Positions 9,504 through 18,394 are shown, numbered from the stretch's first letter. The stretch: 31,835 nucleotides of DNA from CAYVNU01 sp964453265 (GCA_964453265.1 CAYVNU010000011.1:1-31835), one strand, 5' to 3'. A program made the numbers and translations. Notes: generated from the sequence alone by a model not told the origin.

Positions 9504-10823
9504 GTGAAAATATTTTTAAAAAAACAAAAACTGTTAGCATATATTTTTTTAGTTATCTGTTTTTTTTGGTCAAGCGTAGTTTTGGCTGGTAATTCAACAT
9601 CCACAAGTTTTGTCGTACACGATCCGGTAATAACCGAAGGATCTATATCCACGAATTCAGCAAGTTTTGGACTTGGGCAATCGCTTGCTCAAACAGCTAT
9701 TAGGAAATCCACTTCCACAAGTTTCCAGTTATGGAGCGGTTTCCAATATTTTTATAAAGTTTTGCCTAATACTTTAACTGCCACGGCCGGTAATGGACAG
9801 GTTTCTTTAAGTTGGACTGTTCCGCAAAATTATTTAGGGATAGCCGCGGCAGATTATGACTTGGGGGTTGGAACTGTTTCGGGATCTTATACTTTTCAAA
9901 ATGTCGGCAATGTAACAAGCTTTACAAAAACGGGTTTAAATAATGGCACGGTTTATTATTTTAAAATAAAAGCTAAAACTTTAGGCGGAACATTTTTAGT
10001 ATTTTCAAATGAAGCCTCTGCAACTCCAGTAGGAACCTCAAATTCTGGCGGGGGAGGAGGTGGTGGTGGAGGAGGAAGTTATAACCCGCCTCCGAGCGGA
10101 GGAGATGCTTCTATAATTATTAAAGGGTTGGCCTACCCAGGAGCCAATGTTACTGTTTTAAAAGACGGGGCAGTTGCGGCAACCACAGTTGCCGACCCAC
10201 AGGCAAATTTTGAAGTCAGAATTAGCGGGCTTGGTACCGGCGTTTACTCTTTTTCTGTTTATGCGGAAGATACGGCGGGTAGAAAATCTACTACCGTTAA
10301 TTTCATTCACTCATTAACTTCTCAGGTAACAGATGTGGTTGGAAATATTTTTTTGGCTCCTACAATTGCTGTCAGTCATAGTCAGATAAAAAAAGGCGAT
10401 ACAATAAATATTTTAGGGTTTAGCGCGCCAAATGCCCAAGTTAACGTTTTTGTAAATTCCGAACAAGAATTTGTGGAAAAAGTTACCGCATCGCCGAATG
10501 GCGGTTGGTTTAAGGCTTTTGATACTTCATTTTTGGAATTGGGCGATCATAGCACCAGATCTAAAGCTGTTAAGGGCGAGTCGATTAGTGTATTTAGCCA
10601 AGCTGTTGGTTTTAAGGTCAGTAATCAAAGTATTGAGGCAAAGAAAAATCAAAGAACAAGTTCCGACATAAATGGTGATGGCAAGGTAAATTTAATTGAC
10701 CTTTCTATACTTTTATATTTTTGGCAGAAAATTAATCCGGCTAATATAAAAGCGGACATAAATGGCGATGGCAAGGTAAATTTAATTGACCTTTCTATAC
10801 TTTTATATAATTGGACAGGATAA
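9504..10823 (+). CDS. Secreted dockerin protein with FN3 and Ig-like domains
   Basis: 439 residues from a GTG start; no ATG lies before the signal peptide (about 1-28, ending VVLAG). A Ser/Thr-rich N-terminal region is followed by a fibronectin type III-like domain (about 88-175), a Gly-rich linker (182-191), two Ig/Big-like domains (about 200-270 and 285-372) and a C-terminal type I dockerin (about 386-439). The dockerin has two copies of DINGDGKVNLIDLSILLY, each with Ca-binding ligands D, N, D and D (D388/N390/D392/D399 and D418/N420/D422/D429). Dockerins bind cohesins, and three cohesin-like proteins follow. No catalytic domain is seen, so this may be a structural or adaptor subunit. Confidence 0.82.
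   Translation: MKIFLKKQKLLAYIFLVICFFWSSVVLAGNSTSTSFVVHDPVITEGSISTNSASFGLGQSLAQTAIRKSTSTSFQLWSGFQYFYKVLPNTLTATAGNGQVSLSWTVPQNYLGIAAADYDLGVGTVSGSYTFQNVGNVTSFTKTGLNNGTVYYFKIKAKTLGGTFLVFSNEASATPVGTSNSGGGGGGGGGGSYNPPPSGGDASIIIKGLAYPGANVTVLKDGAVAATTVADPQANFEVRISGLGTGVYSFSVYAEDTAGRKSTTVNFIHSLTSQVTDVVGNIFLAPTIAVSHSQIKKGDTINILGFSAPNAQVNVFVNSEQEFVEKVTASPNGGWFKAFDTSFLELGDHSTRSKAVKGESISVFSQAVGFKVSNQSIEAKKNQRTSSDINGDGKVNLIDLSILLYFWQKINPANIKADINGDGKVNLIDLSILLYNWTG
10665..10808 (+). repeat. Near-identical tandem DNA repeats coding the dockerin
   Basis: 54 nt at 10665-10718 and 10755-10808 are identical except for one T/C change in a Gly codon. The two start points are 90 nt apart. Only the linker between them differs, so the duplication is recent or kept uniform by conversion. 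Confidence 0.85.
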
Positions 10824-10875
10824 AAGAAATAACCCTTCACAGCTTAAAGCTATAGAGGGCAGGCAAAATTTTAAA

Positions 10876-12000
10876 ATGACAAAAATAATAAAACTCACAA
10901 AAATAATTGGCGTAGTTTTTTGCATGCTGGCTTTTTTTCATAATGCCACAGCTTCGGTATTGAACGCGGAGGCTGGTGTGCAAACAGTTTTTGTGGGGCA
11001 AACTTTTAGCGTAGACTGGTTTTTAGACACTGAAGATAAACCGGCAAACTCGCTTGATTTAATAATAAATTTTTCTATTAAAACTTTGGATTTAGCCGAA
11101 GTTTCCGTAGGTAATTCTTTAGTTTCTCTTTGGGTAGAAAAACCCTACTTAAAAGAACCGGGTAAGATTGTTTTAGTGGGAGGTGTGCCGGGTGGAATTA
11201 ATGGTAAGCATGTGCAGATTTTCCGTTCGGTTTTTAAAGCGCATGCGGCCGGTTTGGCGGAATTTTCTGTCTCTGAGAGTTCAAAAATTTTATTAAATGA
11301 CGGACAGGGGACACCAGATGGATTAAGGTTTTCACCGGTCCGCTTTAATATAATGCCTAAAACCGCTGAATTAATTAATATTTCTTCGCCTTCACACTCA
11401 GACCAAATTGTATGGTATAAAAATAATAATGTAATTATTAATCCTAACATTCAAACACCCGGTAAATATTCTTATAGCTTTAGTTCAAATATTGAAATAT
11501 TGCCAGAAAATACTGAAATGGAAGTTCCCAAAGAAGTTTTGTATAAAGATTTGCCTGATGGAATTTATTATTTTAAATTAAATTTAAAAATGGGAGAAAA
11601 TGCTTGGCAGGAAGCGGGAGTTTATAGAGTTCAAATAGACAAAACCCCTCCGGAAAGTTTTAAACCTGTTTTGGGGCAAGACAGTAGTTTATTTGGTGGA
11701 AAAAAATTTGTTAGTTTTTATGCAGTTGACAAAGCTTCTGGAATAAAGGAATATGCTGTAAAAAACTGGCTTTTTGGAAAATTTAGCCCAGCTTCGAGTC
11801 CTTACCAAATAAATAGGCCAATATTTGGCGATGGGGTTTTTGTTAAAGCTGTGGATTTGGCTGGTAACGTACGTTTGGAATTTGTTAGCTACCCTGGGTA
11901 TATAAGCAAGAAGCTTTTTACAGCTATAATTTTGATATTTTTGTGTTTTATTGTATTATATTGGTATAGAAAAATACAGTTTTTGAAACAAAAAGAATGA
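10876..12000 (+). CDS. Membrane-anchored cohesin-like protein 1
   Basis: 374 residues from the ATG at 10876; a longer open frame upstream overlaps the dockerin gene and is not needed. Signal peptide about 1-27. A cohesin-like domain (about 29-160) has VFVGQTFSVDWFLDT near its start and closes with KILLNDGQGTPDGL. Two Ig-like segments follow, with the pattern SPSHSDQIVWY...DGIYYFKL...YRVQIDKTPP, then a second domain with DKASG and DLAGN. One C-terminal membrane helix (about 348-364) leaves a short basic tail inside. The gene overlaps the next by 4 nt (ATGA). Likely role: a surface receptor for the dockerin protein encoded just upstream. The fold assignment is by motif only; the binding partner is inferred from gene order. 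Confidence 0.7.
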   Translation: MTKIIKLTKIIGVVFCMLAFFHNATASVLNAEAGVQTVFVGQTFSVDWFLDTEDKPANSLDLIINFSIKTLDLAEVSVGNSLVSLWVEKPYLKEPGKIVLVGGVPGGINGKHVQIFRSVFKAHAAGLAEFSVSESSKILLNDGQGTPDGLRFSPVRFNIMPKTAELINISSPSHSDQIVWYKNNNVIINPNIQTPGKYSYSFSSNIEILPENTEMEVPKEVLYKDLPDGIYYFKLNLKMGENAWQEAGVYRVQIDKTPPESFKPVLGQDSSLFGGKKFVSFYAVDKASGIKEYAVKNWLFGKFSPASSPYQINRPIFGDGVFVKAVDLAGNVRLEFVSYPGYISKKLFTAIILIFLCFIVLYWYRKIQFLKQKE

Positions 12001-13409
12001 AAAAAATAGGGTTAATTTTTGTCTTTATTATGTTTGGTTGGTTTGCGCCAGCCTTGGTTTTTGCATCTACTTTATATTTCAGTCCTAGCTCCGGAAGTTT
12101 TGGCGTAGGAACTACTTTTACGGTTACACTGAAGACTAATACTCAGAATCAGGCTGTCAATTCTGCCGAAGTCCGAGTAGCTTATTCTCAAGACACTCTT
12201 GAATTAGTAAAAGTTTCCGCAGGGGGAATTTTTACTCTTCAGACCCCGGGTTCTCCAAGCAAAAGCGGGGGAGAGGCTTTTTTTTCAGGTGGCGTTCCGA
12301 GTCCTGGTTATAATGGAAGCGGTGGAGTGGTTGGCGTGATGACATTTCGCGCAAAAAATCAGGGAACTGGTACTTTAAATCTTTCATCTGGACAAATTTT
12401 ACTTAATGATGGCCAGGGCACGGATTCTTTAAGTGGTGGTGCTTCTGCTAGCTTTAATATTTCCGCGCAAGCTCCCACAACTGCTTTGTCCGGGCAAGTT
12501 GAAGTTGTTTCTATTAGTCATCCTAAACAAGATGAGTGGTATGCCAATAAAAATATTGATTTAAGCTGGAATAGGCCAAACGGCGCTTATGGTTTTAGTT
12601 TTATGCTTGATAATTTAGCAACTGGCGAACCCGACAGTATTTTAGATACAACAAAGACAACTGCAAAATTATATTTAAACATTAGCGATGGTATTTATTT
12701 TTTCCATATAAAAGCAAGATCTCAGAGCGGACAATTTGGCCCGCTAACTAATTATAAAATTCAAATTGATACAGTACCGCCCAAAAGCTTTAATTTAACT
12801 CTAAATGAAGCAAGTTTAAGTGATGTCAGTTCAAATCCGGTTTTAAATTTTGAAACAACTGATGAACTTTCAGGTTTGGCGGGTTATGATGTTTATTTAG
12901 ACGGCAAGATGTTAAAAGAGCAGGCCGCCTCGCCTTACAAGTTTGAAAATATACCAGACGGTCCTCATACGCTTAAGGTAATTGCTAAGGACAAGGCAGG
13001 GAATTTACAGCCAGCTGAACTTCAGGTAATTGTAAACGGTTTAAAACCGACGAAAACCGCTGTTACGAGTTTGTTTGAAAAACGTTTTCAGCCTTTAATT
13101 TATTTGTTGATAGCTACTAATGCATTAACTTTGATTTTATTCTTTATTTTCTGGGAACGTCGTAGGAAAAAAGAGCAGCAAAATCAGGATCCGGTGGCGG
13201 CAATTCAGCTGCAAATAGACAAGAGTTTGGACGATTTAAAAGAACACTTAAATTCAGAATTACAAAAATTTTCTAAAAAGACCGCGGCGGAAATTTATGA
13301 AAAGCAGGAAGAAAAAAGCCGGGAAGTGGGAAAAAGAATTTCTGCGGCAAAAAATAAAATTGACAAAGAAATAGGGCAGTTAAAAAACTTAAAGAAGGCT
13401 AAACAATAA
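11997..13409 (+). CDS. Membrane-anchored cohesin-like protein 2 with cytoplasmic coiled coil
   Basis: 470 residues. Signal peptide about 1-24; cohesin domain about 25-157 (LYFSPSSGSFGVGTTFTVTL... to QILLNDGQGTDSL); Ig-like domains about 167-258 and 262-347 (ISHPKQDEWY, DGIYFFHIKA, YKIQIDTVPP). One membrane helix lies at about 367-386, followed by a basic, Lys/Glu-rich coiled coil of about 80 residues inside the cell. It shares domain order with proteins 1 and 3, so the three are paralogues. The start overlaps the previous stop by 4 nt, pointing to translational coupling. The intracellular coiled coil could link the surface array to a cytoplasmic partner; that is inference. Confidence 0.78.
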   Translation: MKKIGLIFVFIMFGWFAPALVFASTLYFSPSSGSFGVGTTFTVTLKTNTQNQAVNSAEVRVAYSQDTLELVKVSAGGIFTLQTPGSPSKSGGEAFFSGGVPSPGYNGSGGVVGVMTFRAKNQGTGTLNLSSGQILLNDGQGTDSLSGGASASFNISAQAPTTALSGQVEVVSISHPKQDEWYANKNIDLSWNRPNGAYGFSFMLDNLATGEPDSILDTTKTTAKLYLNISDGIYFFHIKARSQSGQFGPLTNYKIQIDTVPPKSFNLTLNEASLSDVSSNPVLNFETTDELSGLAGYDVYLDGKMLKEQAASPYKFENIPDGPHTLKVIAKDKAGNLQPAELQVIVNGLKPTKTAVTSLFEKRFQPLIYLLIATNALTLILFFIFWERRRKKEQQNQDPVAAIQLQIDKSLDDLKEHLNSELQKFSKKTAAEIYEKQEEKSREVGKRISAAKNKIDKEIGQLKNLKKAKQ

Positions 13410-13419
13410 GGAATTTAAC

Positions 13420-14094
13420 ATGTCAAACGAGTTATTGTTTTTTGTATCCGCATTAATTGATATTTGTTTTATTTTTTTTGCGGCTAGAAAGGGCGCGGAG
13501 TGGTTAGTTGGCTCTGTTATTGTTAACCTTATTTTAGTCGGTGTTTTTGGGGCAAAACTATTAATAATTTTTGGGTATGCAACTAACGCAGGTAATGTAT
13601 TTTATGCCTGTGTTTTTTTGGCCACTCACTTTTTACTCGAGTGGTATGGTAGAAAAGCAGCTAAAAAGACAATTGTTTGCGGGTTAATTTTTACAGTATT
13701 TTTTTTGTTAATGTCGCAACTAACAGTGCAGTTTAATGGTATTAAGACCAGTGAATCCGTAAATAATGCCATTTATACTTTGTATGTGTTTTCCCCTAGA
13801 ATATTTTTTGCTAGTATTTTGGCTTATATAGTTGCTCAAAATATCAATATATTTATATTTGAATGGTTAAAAGCTCTGGCTAAAGGTAAATCTTTGTGGT
13901 TGCGCAGCAATGGCGCAAATATTTTAGGGCAGTTGGTTGATAGCTTGATTTTTTTCTCAATAGCGTTTTTTGACTCCCCCGGCCAGTTGTTAATTTCGGC
14001 TATTATGGCGGGGTGGCTAGTAAAAGTTCTTGTTGGTTTTTTGGCCACTCCCTTTTTATATTTAAACGCCAAATTAGAAAAGGAAAAAATATGA
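13420..14094 (+). CDS. yhhQ: Queuosine precursor transporter, YhhQ/VUT family
   Basis: 224 residues with six or so hydrophobic helices. Family landmarks are visible: EWYGRKAAKK after the third helix (about 74-83) and the late RSNGANILGQLVDSLIFFS segment (about 162-180). YhhQ proteins bring queuosine precursors (preQ0/preQ1) into the cell. One of the few clear Shine-Dalgarno sites in the window (AAGGA at 13408-13412, 7-nt spacer) precedes the ATG. The gene lies inside the cohesin operon, 10 nt after one cohesin gene and overlapping the next by 4 nt, an unexpected place for a tRNA-modification gene. queF at 20955-21419 supports precursor salvage. Confidence 0.75.
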   Translation: MSNELLFFVSALIDICFIFFAARKGAEWLVGSVIVNLILVGVFGAKLLIIFGYATNAGNVFYACVFLATHFLLEWYGRKAAKKTIVCGLIFTVFFLLMSQLTVQFNGIKTSESVNNAIYTLYVFSPRIFFASILAYIVAQNINIFIFEWLKALAKGKSLWLRSNGANILGQLVDSLIFFSIAFFDSPGQLLISAIMAGWLVKVLVGFLATPFLYLNAKLEKEKI

Positions 14095-16142
14095 GGCCAT
14101 ATTCGTCAAAGAAAACCTTAATGGCTTATACCGGAAAGACATTTTTAAGTGCCTTTTATAAAACCGCGGGCTTTTTCTTAATTTTGTTTGCAATTTTTCA
14201 TTTAGTTGGGGTTTTATATCTTGCCAATATCGTTTCAAAAGCGTCGTTAGCTTTTAAGTCAGGTATGCAAGCCGAACTGGATTTCTTAACGGTTCAGGGA
14301 AACGAAGTGGCTAAAAATAAAGAATTGATTAGATATGTACTGTCCGGAGATTCTGAGAATCTTATTTTACTTATGCAGAACGAGAAAACTTCTAGATCAA
14401 TTGGGCTTATGGGAGTAACAAATGAACAAGGGGTGGTTTTGGGCCGGACAAAAAATCCCGAAAAATTAGGCGATAATGTTTTTTTATCTAGCCCTGTTGG
14501 CAGGAAAGTGGCTTTGGGCAAAACAGTGCAAAGTGTTGAATCTCCTGTCGGTTTTGACCCTCGCCAAATTATTATTTCCACCGGCCGGCCTATTTTACAT
14601 AAAGGTCAAATGATTGGTAGCTTATTTGCTAATCATCTTGCTGATGATGCCTACGCAGTAAAATTTAAAAATAAATATTTGCCTTCGAGAGCTGAAGTTG
14701 TTTTTTATAATAAGCAGGGGGGTGTATACGGGGATAGCTTTGCAAATTCTGAAATAAGGAAACTTATTAATTCTTATTTTAATACCGGGTCAGATTGGTT
14801 ACGCAATGGGGTTTCTGGCAAGACCGTATCTTTTAATGATGGCTCTTTTTATTATATTGATAACCTTATTTTTCCAGGTCTAGAAAGTAGTCCGGGTGGA
14901 GCGCTTATTTTTATACCAAGAGTAGACGTATCTCATTTTACTAATAGTTTACTGGCTTTTTTAACCGCATGCTTTTTTGTTTTTATTGCTTTTAGGCATC
15001 ATAGGAAATCAAGAAAAGAAACGCGAGGCTCAACTTACTATTTGTTTCTTGGCACTGCTTTTATTTTGGTAGTTGCTTTGGTATTGTTGGCATTGCATAT
15101 AGAAAATATTGGGTATTTGCGCTTAAAAAAAATCGCCTACCCACTTTATAATTCTACGCTGCGTTTGCAACCGGAGTTTGGCATTTATGATGTCGGTTTT
15201 GAACAGCAATTTTCTGTTATGGCAGATACCGGTGACGAAGCTATTAATGCAGTATCTGTTGAATTATTATTCGATCCAAACTCTATTGAGGTTAAAGAGG
15301 TGACTGCAGGCAATTCCGCTTGCGCTTATGTTATAGAAAATAGAATTGACACGGTTTATGGCAAAATTAATTTTTCTTGCGGTATTTTTCAGAGTGGCGG
15401 TGAAAGAGGTAGTTTGGAAATTGCCAAGATTTTTTTTAAGCCAAAGCGTATTGGAACTTTTAATTTAACTTTTGGGCGCGAAAAAACAAAAGTTTTGGCA
15501 AGTGACGGGCTTGGCACCGACGTTTTGCGTATGTCTCAGTCCGGTAGCTATAAAGTTGATAATTTTGAAAATTCAATTTTGCCAAATGAGTATGGTAGTA
15601 GTACAAAACACTCTTTTATAGTGTTTTCTCCGAGTCATCCAAATCAAAGCCGTTGGTATAGTTCTTCTGTGGCTCGTTTTGTTTGGCGAGGTAAGCCTGA
15701 TGCTGTGTATGCCTACACATTTGACAGCTTGGCCGATACAGTTCCTTCATCCGCTAAAACAATTAAAGGACAAGAGATTTCTTTGCCTGTACCCGGCGAT
15801 GGAATTTACTATTTTCATTTGAGTCTTGTTTCCGGAGGGCCTATAGTTCACTATCGTGTTCAGACCGATACCTCAGCTCCAATAATAAGCGCAATACATT
15901 TAAGTGAGGACCGTGTGACAGTAGGGGATGTTGTAAGGTTTTCTTTTGAAGCCGAAGATTCGGCTAGCGGTGTGCAAAAAAATTATTACGTTGATTTAGG
16001 CAACCATTTATTCCTGCCAATCGGCGATAATTTGTTTGTTCCATTTTTAGAAGCCGGAGAGCAAAAAGTTACCTTAAGGGTTTATGATACGGCTGGTAAT
16101 TATGCAGAAAAATCGCAAATAATTCATGTTGAGCCCAAGTAA
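14091..16142 (+). CDS. Cache-like sensor fused to cohesin and Ig-like domains
   Basis: 683 residues from the ATG at 14091, with AGGA six nt upstream and a 4-nt overlap with yhhQ. Membrane helix 1 at about 26-47; an extracytoplasmic region about 50-278 with double-Cache character (MGVTNEQGVVLGRT, STGRPILHKGQMIGSLFA, AEVVFYNKQGGVYG); helix 2 about 284-302; a short basic loop; helix 3 about 316-336; then a cohesin-like domain (about 354-510, ending SDGLGTDVL) and Ig-like segments (SPSHPNQSRWY, DGIYYFHLSL, YRVQTDTSAP). Cache domains usually bind small ligands in chemoreceptors and sensor kinases. No kinase, HAMP or methyl-accepting output domain is present; the C-terminus is outside the cell. Cache is assigned by pattern, not search. 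Confidence 0.65.
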   Translation: MRPYSSKKTLMAYTGKTFLSAFYKTAGFFLILFAIFHLVGVLYLANIVSKASLAFKSGMQAELDFLTVQGNEVAKNKELIRYVLSGDSENLILLMQNEKTSRSIGLMGVTNEQGVVLGRTKNPEKLGDNVFLSSPVGRKVALGKTVQSVESPVGFDPRQIIISTGRPILHKGQMIGSLFANHLADDAYAVKFKNKYLPSRAEVVFYNKQGGVYGDSFANSEIRKLINSYFNTGSDWLRNGVSGKTVSFNDGSFYYIDNLIFPGLESSPGGALIFIPRVDVSHFTNSLLAFLTACFFVFIAFRHHRKSRKETRGSTYYLFLGTAFILVVALVLLALHIENIGYLRLKKIAYPLYNSTLRLQPEFGIYDVGFEQQFSVMADTGDEAINAVSVELLFDPNSIEVKEVTAGNSACAYVIENRIDTVYGKINFSCGIFQSGGERGSLEIAKIFFKPKRIGTFNLTFGREKTKVLASDGLGTDVLRMSQSGSYKVDNFENSILPNEYGSSTKHSFIVFSPSHPNQSRWYSSSVARFVWRGKPDAVYAYTFDSLADTVPSSAKTIKGQEISLPVPGDGIYYFHLSLVSGGPIVHYRVQTDTSAPIISAIHLSEDRVTVGDVVRFSFEAEDSASGVQKNYYVDLGNHLFLPIGDNLFVPFLEAGEQKVTLRVYDTAGNYAEKSQIIHVEPK

Positions 16143-16155
16143 GATTGTAAACATT

Positions 16156-16183
16156 AAAAAAATCCGCAAACGCGGATTTTTTT
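16156..16183. terminator. Bidirectional terminator between convergent genes
   Basis: A 12-bp stem (seven A then TCCGC, loop AAAC, GCGGA then seven T) lies between the cohesin-sensor stop at 16142 and the valS stop at 16193. It has a T run on each strand and can serve both genes. Confidence 0.9.
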
Positions 16184-16192
16184 AATTATATT

Positions 16193-18388
16193 TTATTTAG
16201 GCCATTTTTCTATCATCAGTATTTGACTTTTTACCAATCCGCGTTCCTTTAACAGGCTCCAAATGTGTTCGGTTACAAAAGGCATAAAGGGATGTAATAA
16301 TTTTAGAGAAGTAGTAAGAGTAGTAAGTAGTAAGTAGTAAGTAGACTCTTTAATCTTTTCATCGGCCAGTTGTTTTTTTGAAGCCTCTATATAAACATCG
16401 GCAAATTCATACCAGACAAATTGGTAAATTTCCTGCGCGGCTTCGTGTAGACGGAAGTTTTCTAAATGGTTTGTTGATGTTTTAATTAAAGTCTCTAGTT
16501 TTTGTAAAATGTCTTTATCTGCATCGGTTTGGGCAGTTGGTTCTTGTCCGCCAGCTGGCGGATTGGTTCTTGATGCTTCCAGATTTGTTAACACAAATCT
16601 GGCGATGTTCCAAAGCTTGTTAGCAAAATGTTTCATTCCTTTTATTTTTTGTTCATCAAACGCAACATCGTTACCTGGGGCTGCACCAAATACTAGTGCC
16701 ATGCGTAAAGCATCGGTCCCGTATTTTTCGGTCATATCCAAAGGATCTACTCCATTATTTAAAGACTTGCTGAACTTTCTGCCTTGTTTGTCACGTACCA
16801 TGCCATGCAGGACAACTTGCCTAAAAGGAATTTGTCCGAGTAGGTATGTGCTCATTAAAATCATACGCGCAACCCAAAAGAACAATATTTCATATCCCGG
16901 CATCATTACTGAAGTAGGGTGGAAAGATTTTAAATCTTTAGTCTCGTTAGGCCAGCCTAAAGTGGAAAATGTCCATAGGCCGGAAGAAAACCAGGTGTCT
17001 AAAGTATCGGCGTCTTGTTGCCACCCGGTATCTTGAGGAGGATTTATGTCGCAATAGGTTTCTTCTCCTTTGTACCAAACAGGAATTTGGTGGCCAAACC
17101 AGAGCTGCCTCGATATACACCAGTCGCGCAGGGAATCTATCCAATGAAAATATATTTTTTCAAAACGTTCCGGTTCTATTTTAATTTGCCCGCTTTCAAC
17201 TACGAACCGCATGAGTTTTTTTAAGGTGACAACATCGCCAGGCTTAATGCCTGTAATTCCTTCATGAGGCATTTTAAATTCTTTATTGACATTAATGAAC
17301 CATTGGAGTTTAGGCAAAGGCTCGATGACTGCTCCTGTGCGCTCAGCTGTAGAAACATTTTGTGTTATATCTTCTTCTTTTTCCAATAACCCTGATTCAT
17401 TTAGCCATTTTACAACTGCTGTTCTTGCTTCTTCGGTTTTTTTACCAAGCACACCTTCAATTCCCACTGTCATTTTTCCATACTCGTTAATTACTTGTTT
17501 TAAAGGCAGATTATTTCGTTGGGCAATTTCAAAGTCTGCTGTGCTGTGAGCTGGGGTAACACCTAAAGCTCCCGTACCAAAATCTTTTTCCACGCTTTCA
17601 TCTGTAATTATTTTAATATGTATTGCTTCGCCCGCAAAAACCGCATCGTATTCTTTACCAATAAATTGCTTGTATCTTTCATCCAAAGGATGTACGGCAA
17701 CGGCAGTATCACCCAGCTTGGTTTCCGGCCTAGTCGTGGAAATGGATATAGGAAAGTCTTTGCTATATTTAAAAGTATACAGTTTGGATTGACGTTCTTG
17801 GTGGACCACCTCGTCGTCGGAAATAACGGTTTGGCCTTTAGCGTCCCAATTAATCACACGATGACCACGATAAATTAAGCCTTCGTCGAACATACGTTTA
17901 AAGGCTGTACGTACGGCAAGGTTGCGGGTTTCGTCAAATGTATAAGCCTCTCTACTCCAATCCACCGAAGCGCCCATTCTACGAATTTGGTTGACTATAG
18001 TGTCGTGGCTGTTTTGAGCGAATTCTTTTACTCTTTTGACAAACTCTTCTCTTCCTAAATCTTGCTTTTTTTTGTTTTCTTCTTTCTCAATTAATTTTGC
18101 CACTTTAGACTCTGTGGCAATTGGAGCGTGGTCGGTGCCGGGGAGCCAAAGTGTTTTTTTACCCCTCATGCGTTGCCACCTTATTATAATGTCCTGGATG
18201 GAGTTCTCGAAAGCGTGACCCATGTGAAGAGTACCGGTAACGTTTGGAGGGGGTAGGGAAATTGTAAAAGGCTCGCGGTTTTCCGCGTCCGGTAAATTAT
18301 CCGGATTAAAAAATCCTGACTCATCCCACATTTTATAAATATTTTGTTCGACCTTAGTGTGGTCGTAGGCTTTGGATAGTTCTGACAT
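16193..18388 (-). CDS. valS: Valyl-tRNA synthetase, short form
   Basis: 731 residues; charges tRNA-Val in the cytoplasm. The class I signatures are present: HMGH at 55-58 in PPPNVTGTLHMGHAF, and K538-FSKS in GRKFSKSLNNGVDP. The inserted editing domain carries STTRPETKLGDTAVAVHP. The anticodon-binding domain ends in LLHPFMPFVTEHIW, and the protein stops soon after, so the C-terminal coiled-coil arm of typical enzymes (about 880-950 residues) is missing. This is common in reduced genomes. Two odd DNA tracts lie in the coding region: a 16-bp palindrome with 10-bp direct repeats, and a heptamer repeat. The start is 6 nt after the upstream membrane gene, so the two are one operon behind the T-box-like leader. 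Confidence 0.96.
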   Translation of the reverse strand: MSELSKAYDHTKVEQNIYKMWDESGFFNPDNLPDAENREPFTISLPPPNVTGTLHMGHAFENSIQDIIIRWQRMRGKKTLWLPGTDHAPIATESKVAKLIEKEENKKKQDLGREEFVKRVKEFAQNSHDTIVNQIRRMGASVDWSREAYTFDETRNLAVRTAFKRMFDEGLIYRGHRVINWDAKGQTVISDDEVVHQERQSKLYTFKYSKDFPISISTTRPETKLGDTAVAVHPLDERYKQFIGKEYDAVFAGEAIHIKIITDESVEKDFGTGALGVTPAHSTADFEIAQRNNLPLKQVINEYGKMTVGIEGVLGKKTEEARTAVVKWLNESGLLEKEEDITQNVSTAERTGAVIEPLPKLQWFINVNKEFKMPHEGITGIKPGDVVTLKKLMRFVVESGQIKIEPERFEKIYFHWIDSLRDWCISRQLWFGHQIPVWYKGEETYCDINPPQDTGWQQDADTLDTWFSSGLWTFSTLGWPNETKDLKSFHPTSVMMPGYEILFFWVARMILMSTYLLGQIPFRQVVLHGMVRDKQGRKFSKSLNNGVDPLDMTEKYGTDALRMALVFGAAPGNDVAFDEQKIKGMKHFANKLWNIARFVLTNLEASRTNPPAGGQEPTAQTDADKDILQKLETLIKTSTNHLENFRLHEAAQEIYQFVWYEFADVYIEASKKQLADEKIKESTYYLLLTTLTTSLKLLHPFMPFVTEHIWSLLKERGLVKSQILMIEKWPK
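16311..16344 (-). repeat. TACTTAC heptamer tract inside valS
   Basis: About 34 nt made of TAGTAAG-type units on the plus strand (TACTTAC on the coding strand) code for a Thr/Tyr/Leu-rich helix, ESTYYLLLTTLTTS. The length matches this helix in ordinary valyl-tRNA synthetases, so the tract replaces rather than adds sequence. Confidence 0.6.
16537..16572 (-). repeat. 16-bp palindrome flanked by 10-bp direct repeats, inside valS
   Basis: TCCGCCAGCTGGCGGA (16547-16562) is a perfect palindrome. It is bracketed immediately on both sides by TTGGTTCTTG (16537-16546 and 16563-16572). The arrangement looks like an insertion with target duplication. It codes for a Pro/Gly linker (NPPAGGQ) after the catalytic core, just before the tRNA-binding domain, where extra length is probably tolerated. 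Confidence 0.8.
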
Positions 18389-18394
18389 AAAGTT

